A DNA stretch of 43,774 bases from an uncultured Alistipes sp. (GTDB lineage Bacteria > Bacteroidota > Bacteroidia > Bacteroidales > Rikenellaceae). Below the pieces are notes generated by a model. It was not told where the DNA came from. It ran no database searches and was given only the letters and a program-made list of their open reading frames with translations. Shown one piece after another: positions 40,977 through 43,774 of the stretch (within the stretch, counting starts at the first letter, position 1; each line of letters opens with the position of its first letter). Position numbers and translations under genes: made by a program. The stretch covers positions 1-43,774 of the forward strand of contig CALBKP010000134.1 in assembly GCA_937895825.1 (NCBI GenBank), written 5' to 3'.

Positions 40977-41008
40977 ATTGTAATATTAGTTATTTTTATT
41001 AATTTTGT
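40977..41008 (+). promoter_or_regulatory. Promoter of the collagen-like/LRR lipoprotein gene
   Basis: ATTG at 40977-40980 (one mismatch to TTTG), 19 bp, then TAATTTTGT at 41000-41008 (TAnnTTTGY). It predicts a leader of about 275 nt. Confidence 0.65.
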
Positions 41009-41100
41009 AACAACATATTTTTTAAGAACACGGAAAGTGTAAGTTTATTCTTAAATTACGAACGTAGGAAATTCGCAAGAGAAAAGAGTAGGCTGACATT

Positions 41101-41287
41101 TTATCGCGTCGTATCCATTATGGATTTCGGCGTGGGACTGTCGCATATTTAATTCTCTAAGGTATCCTACGACCTGTAATTTTTGAATATGCTTTCAGCA
41201 CCACGCTTTTCTATTTATAGCAAACCACTATTGAGGTGCGGATAGTAAATTGTTTGATACAATCAAAAGTTCAAATAACAGTTTACT
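41101..41287 (+). ncRNA. Candidate structured 5' leader (pseudoknot plus start-codon hairpin)
   Basis: Segment A GTCGTA (41108-41113) pairs with TACGAC (41168-41173). Segment B GCGTGG (41130-41135) pairs with CCACGC (41201-41206). The order A-B-A'-B' is that of a pseudoknot. Between lies a small hairpin, ATCCA-TTA-TGGAT (41113-41125). Right before the start, AGTAAATTGTT (41244-41254) pairs with AACAGTTTACT (41277-41287, one wobble) and ends at the base before ATG 41288. A recombination or protein-binding site is an alternative reading. Confidence 0.5.
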
Positions 41288-43525
41288 ATGAAAAAATTTC
41301 TCTTTTATCTCTTCTCTGCGACAATACTATTAGTTGCAGGATGTAGCGAAAGTTTTGACGACAGTGAAATCTGGACAAAACTCAATTCGCTTGAAGGTCG
41401 CATTGCTGCACTTGAGCAGTTATGCCGACAGATGAACACCAACATTTCGTCGTTACAGACTTTAGTTGATGCGCTCAAGAATAACGATTATGTTACGGGC
41501 GTAACCCCTATTACCGAAGATGGCAAGACCGTCGGCTATACGATTACCTTTTCAAAGAGTAGCCCAGTAACTATCTATCACGGTAAGGATGGTGCAAATG
41601 GTGCTGACGGCAAGGATGGCGCCGATGGAAAAGATGGTGCTGATGGCTACACTCCGATTATCGGTGTAAAGCAGGATGTTGACGGCATTTATTATTGGAC
41701 ATTGGATGGCGAGTGGTTACTCGACAACAACGGTAACAAGATTAAAGCCGAAGGCCGCGACGGAAAAGACGGTCAAGACGGAACCGACGGCAAGGATGGT
41801 GTTGATGGCGCCGACGGAAAAGACGGTGCTGATGGAAAAGATGGTATTGACGGCGCCGATGGCAAAGATGGCAAAGACGGTAAGGATGGTGCAGACGGAG
41901 CCGATGGCGAAGACGGTAAAGATGGTATTGATGGTAAGGATGGTGCTGACGGCAAAGATGGTGCTGATGGAAAAGATGGTAAAGACGGCATTACCCCTCA
42001 ACTCAAAATAGAAAATGAATATTGGTATATTTCATACAACAATGGAGCAACGTGGACCGAACTTGGCAAGGCAACGGGCGAGGATGGCCAAGACGGTACA
42101 GACGGAATTAACGGTCAAGATGGTGATTCTATGTTTGAAGATGTAACTTATGATGATGATTATGTCTATTTTACACTTACAGATGGAACTGTAATAACTA
42201 TTCCTCGAGCATCTCTTTTGGATAGCGATACTCCTCCAAACAACGAGATTTGGTACACATCTACAGACAATAAAATTGTTTCACCTAATGATATTAATTG
42301 TTTCGGTGCAACGATTGTTAGCAACACATATTCTAATGGAAAAGGCATTATCAAATTTAACAACGATATTACAAAAATAGGAGATAACGCTTTTAACAAA
42401 TGTGACAGATTAATAAGTATAACTCTTCCCGACGGCATTTTGGAAATATGTGGCAATGCATTTATACATTGTTGTAATTTGGAAATTGTCTCGCTACCCG
42501 AGAAATTAACGACTATTGGTCCTTTTGCTTTTTATGGATGTGAGTCAATTGAAAAGATAGATTTGACTAGCAATATAAAAACTATTGAAGTTTGCGCATT
42601 TACCAATTGCACTTCACTAAAAAATATTATCATACCAAATAGTGTAACAACCATTGGGAATAGTGCGTTTGCGGGGTGCAATCTATTAAAATATGCTACT
42701 ATTTCTGACAATATAGAAAATTTAGGATATGGGATATTTAGCGGATGTGAAAATCTCACTTACATATATAGCAAATTTGCCACTTTAGACAATGACAAAT
42801 TGATAAAGGATAGCGTACTATATGCCATTGCACCAAATAATACACGATGCAAAGGTAGCATATCAATTCCAAGCAGCGTAACAACAATTGGAGATGACAC
42901 TTTTAGTAGTTGCAAAAATATTAAATCTGTATCTTTTAGTTCTAATTTGCAACACATTGGCGACCGTGCATTTAGTGGATGTTCTAATTTAGGAAGCGAA
43001 ACTACCAGAATAAATCTGCCTGATGGACTTAAAACAATTGGCGTACTTGCATTTGATGATTGTACTAATATTAAATCCATATTTATCCCCAACAGCGTGA
43101 CTGAAATAGGCAAAGCTGCATTTGAATCGTGCGAAAACTTACTGTATGTGTTCGGTATGCAAAATGTCACAACAATAAATGAAGAAACATTCGGAAGGTG
43201 TACGAATCTAAAAGAATTCTCTATTCCAAGTAGTGTAACATCCATAAAGGGCAATGCCTTCTACGGCTGTGAGAGTATTACTACTATTACAATTCCCCAA
43301 AATGTATTATTTTTAGGTGCTTCTTCGTTTGCTAATTGCACGAACTTATCTACTGTATATTGCAAATCAGTTACACCTCCTACACTCGGTTCAAATGGGG
43401 GCTACATTTTTAGAGAGGTAAGCAATGATATGAAAATATATGTTCCTACCTCATCTGTTGATGCATACAAAACTGCTGACGGTTGGAGCGATTATGCTGA
43501 TAAAATCGTAGGCTACGACTTTTAA
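41288..43525 (+). CDS. Lipoprotein with collagen-like triplets and BspA-like LRR domain
   Basis: Surface lipoprotein of 745 aa. The signal peptide ends in LVAGC (lipid Cys 19). A heptad coiled coil (about 28-64: WTKLNSLEGRIAALEQL and on) may trimerise the chain. Collagen-like Gly-X-Asp triplets fill 99-120, 156-235 (26 triplets) and 264-280, separated by two small beta units (GVKQDVDGIYYWTLDGEW and IENEYWYISYNNGATW) typical of DUF4988. From about 330 to 735 there are BspA-type leucine-rich repeats of about 23 residues (consensus I-x-x-x-A-F-x-x-C-x-x-L-x-x-I-x-I-P). The final segment SVDAYKTADGWSDYADKIVGYDF is the usual family end. No type IX signal was seen. The LRR half is visibly more AT-rich than the housekeeping genes. 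Likely role: host or bacterial adhesion, by family. Confidence 0.88.
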   Translation: MKKFLFYLFSATILLVAGCSESFDDSEIWTKLNSLEGRIAALEQLCRQMNTNISSLQTLVDALKNNDYVTGVTPITEDGKTVGYTITFSKSSPVTIYHGKDGANGADGKDGADGKDGADGYTPIIGVKQDVDGIYYWTLDGEWLLDNNGNKIKAEGRDGKDGQDGTDGKDGVDGADGKDGADGKDGIDGADGKDGKDGKDGADGADGEDGKDGIDGKDGADGKDGADGKDGKDGITPQLKIENEYWYISYNNGATWTELGKATGEDGQDGTDGINGQDGDSMFEDVTYDDDYVYFTLTDGTVITIPRASLLDSDTPPNNEIWYTSTDNKIVSPNDINCFGATIVSNTYSNGKGIIKFNNDITKIGDNAFNKCDRLISITLPDGILEICGNAFIHCCNLEIVSLPEKLTTIGPFAFYGCESIEKIDLTSNIKTIEVCAFTNCTSLKNIIIPNSVTTIGNSAFAGCNLLKYATISDNIENLGYGIFSGCENLTYIYSKFATLDNDKLIKDSVLYAIAPNNTRCKGSISIPSSVTTIGDDTFSSCKNIKSVSFSSNLQHIGDRAFSGCSNLGSETTRINLPDGLKTIGVLAFDDCTNIKSIFIPNSVTEIGKAAFESCENLLYVFGMQNVTTINEETFGRCTNLKEFSIPSSVTSIKGNAFYGCESITTITIPQNVLFLGASSFANCTNLSTVYCKSVTPPTLGSNGGYIFREVSNDMKIYVPTSSVDAYKTADGWSDYADKIVGYDF

Positions 43526-43542
43526 CATCTATCTAATAGCAA

Positions 43543-43581
43543 AAAAATCCCTGCCCTTTCGCGGAGCAGGGATTTTTGTTT
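43543..43581. terminator. Bidirectional terminator after the LRR lipoprotein gene
   Basis: AAAAATCCCTGC (43543-43554) pairs with GCAGGGATTTTT (43566-43577), flanked by A and T runs. It separates the LRR gene from the convergent minus-strand gene. Confidence 0.9.
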
Positions 43582-43583
43582 GC

Positions 43584-43774
43584 TTATCTGAAATCGATTA
43601 TCTCGTGGTTGCGGTAGCGTGAGCGGTCAAACTTGGCGGGGGAAGATTTTGTTTTGGCAAGAGAGAGAATTTTTACATTAAATCGCTCATCATACAATCG
43701 GTACTCTATCTCTTTGGGGGTGTAGGTTGCGGCATCGAGCGTAAGGAAGATTTCGCCCTCGACCTTCTCGTCGG
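43584..43774 (-). CDS. Unrecognised protein, C-terminal 62 residues only
   Basis: A minus-strand frame is open from the window edge to a TAA at 43584-43586. The visible part begins DEKVEGEIFLTLDAATYTPK, continues with a charged beta-like stretch (EIEYRLYDERFNVKILSL), then KTKSSPAKFDRSRYRNHE, and ends IIDFR. Support for a real gene: no stop across 62 codons, neighbour-like codon use, and the shared bidirectional terminator just downstream. The start and most of the protein lie outside the window, so no function is offered. Confidence 0.7.
   Translation of the reverse strand, partial: DEKVEGEIFLTLDAATYTPKEIEYRLYDERFNVKILSLAKTKSSPAKFDRSRYRNHEIIDFR

Larger units (their letters stand above)
40738..41287. 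other. 550-bp gap: gyrA leader, AT-rich spacer and structured leader
   Basis: No gene is seen. The left part carries the gyrA leader and an AT-rich spacer with runs of T and A. A promoter for the plus-strand gene lies near 41000, and from about 41014 to 41287 a long leader with several complementary segments precedes the collagen-like/LRR lipoprotein. Confidence 0.7.

Noticed and set aside
41581..42000. CRISPR-like or tandem repeat array
   Set aside because: The periodic DNA is in frame and codes for the collagen-like Gly-X-Asp triplets; there are no spacers.
41717..42001. Antisense frames made of Pro-Ser-Leu or Ile-Phe-Thr repeats
   Set aside because: They arise from the reverse complement of the Gly-X-Asp triplet DNA, not from an independent gene.

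Overview
The window reads as a chromosomal segment from a gut-type Bacteroidales bacterium. Rikenellaceae/Alistipes-like is my best guess, but family rank is inference. Reasons: Bacteroidota-style promoters (TTTG, then 19-21 bp, then TAnnTTTG), weak Shine-Dalgarno sites, a SecA with a long insertion and a C-terminal zinc tail, fimbrillin-type lipoproteins, an outer-membrane beta-barrel with a carboxypeptidase-like N-domain, a DUF4465 lipoprotein, a GSCFA protein, DUF2851 and a BspA-like leucine-rich-repeat lipoprotein. No tRNA, rRNA, CRISPR array, transposase or phage gene was recognised.

Layout. (1) 1-9599, plus strand: parE (5' truncated by the window edge), parC, aroK, murI, ftsK, a LolA-like chaperone and a DUF4465 lipoprotein: chromosome decatenation and segregation, aromatic and cell-wall precursors, and envelope. 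(2) 9600-15160: an accessory surface locus with two tandem modules. Each has a Bacteroidota promoter, a 43-residue Gly/Asp-rich peptide gene and a fimbrillin-like lipoprotein, and each ends in the same 27-nt terminator. The second also carries a DUF6562-like lipoprotein. A 9-bp-period repeat array lies between them. (3) 15237-19925: a packed operon of a conserved hypothetical, rsmI, two GT2 glycosyltransferases, mazG and a gamma-carbonic-anhydrase-like protein. (4) 20124-25890: a LytS-type kinase and LytTR regulator, a long hairpin, a secreted His/Gly/Cys-rich protein, and an outer-membrane beta-barrel protein. (5) 26137-29887: secA and a dCMP deaminase. (6) 29968-35429, minus strand: acyltransferase, GSCFA protein, a phosphatase-family protein that has lost most metal ligands, SufE, a MIP18-type protein and a short DUF2851 protein. 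(7) 35542-36654: a LuxS-MTA/SAH nucleosidase fusion. (8) 36780-40737, minus: gyrA and a TPR protein. (9) 41288-43525: a lipoprotein with collagen-like Gly-X-Asp triplets and BspA-like repeats, behind a 5' leader of about 275 nt that can form a pseudoknot and a hairpin abutting the start codon. (10) 43584-43774, minus: the C-terminus of an unrecognised protein.

The most unusual items are the duplicated small-peptide/fimbrillin module, the structured leader of the collagen-like/LRR gene, the single-chain LuxS-nucleosidase enzyme, the apparent pseudophosphatase, and several non-coding elements: a TIR-bounded 119-bp element, a dispersed TAATTACT-type repeat, and a perfect 24-bp palindrome between convergent genes. 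Functions are read from protein motifs by eye; no database search was run.
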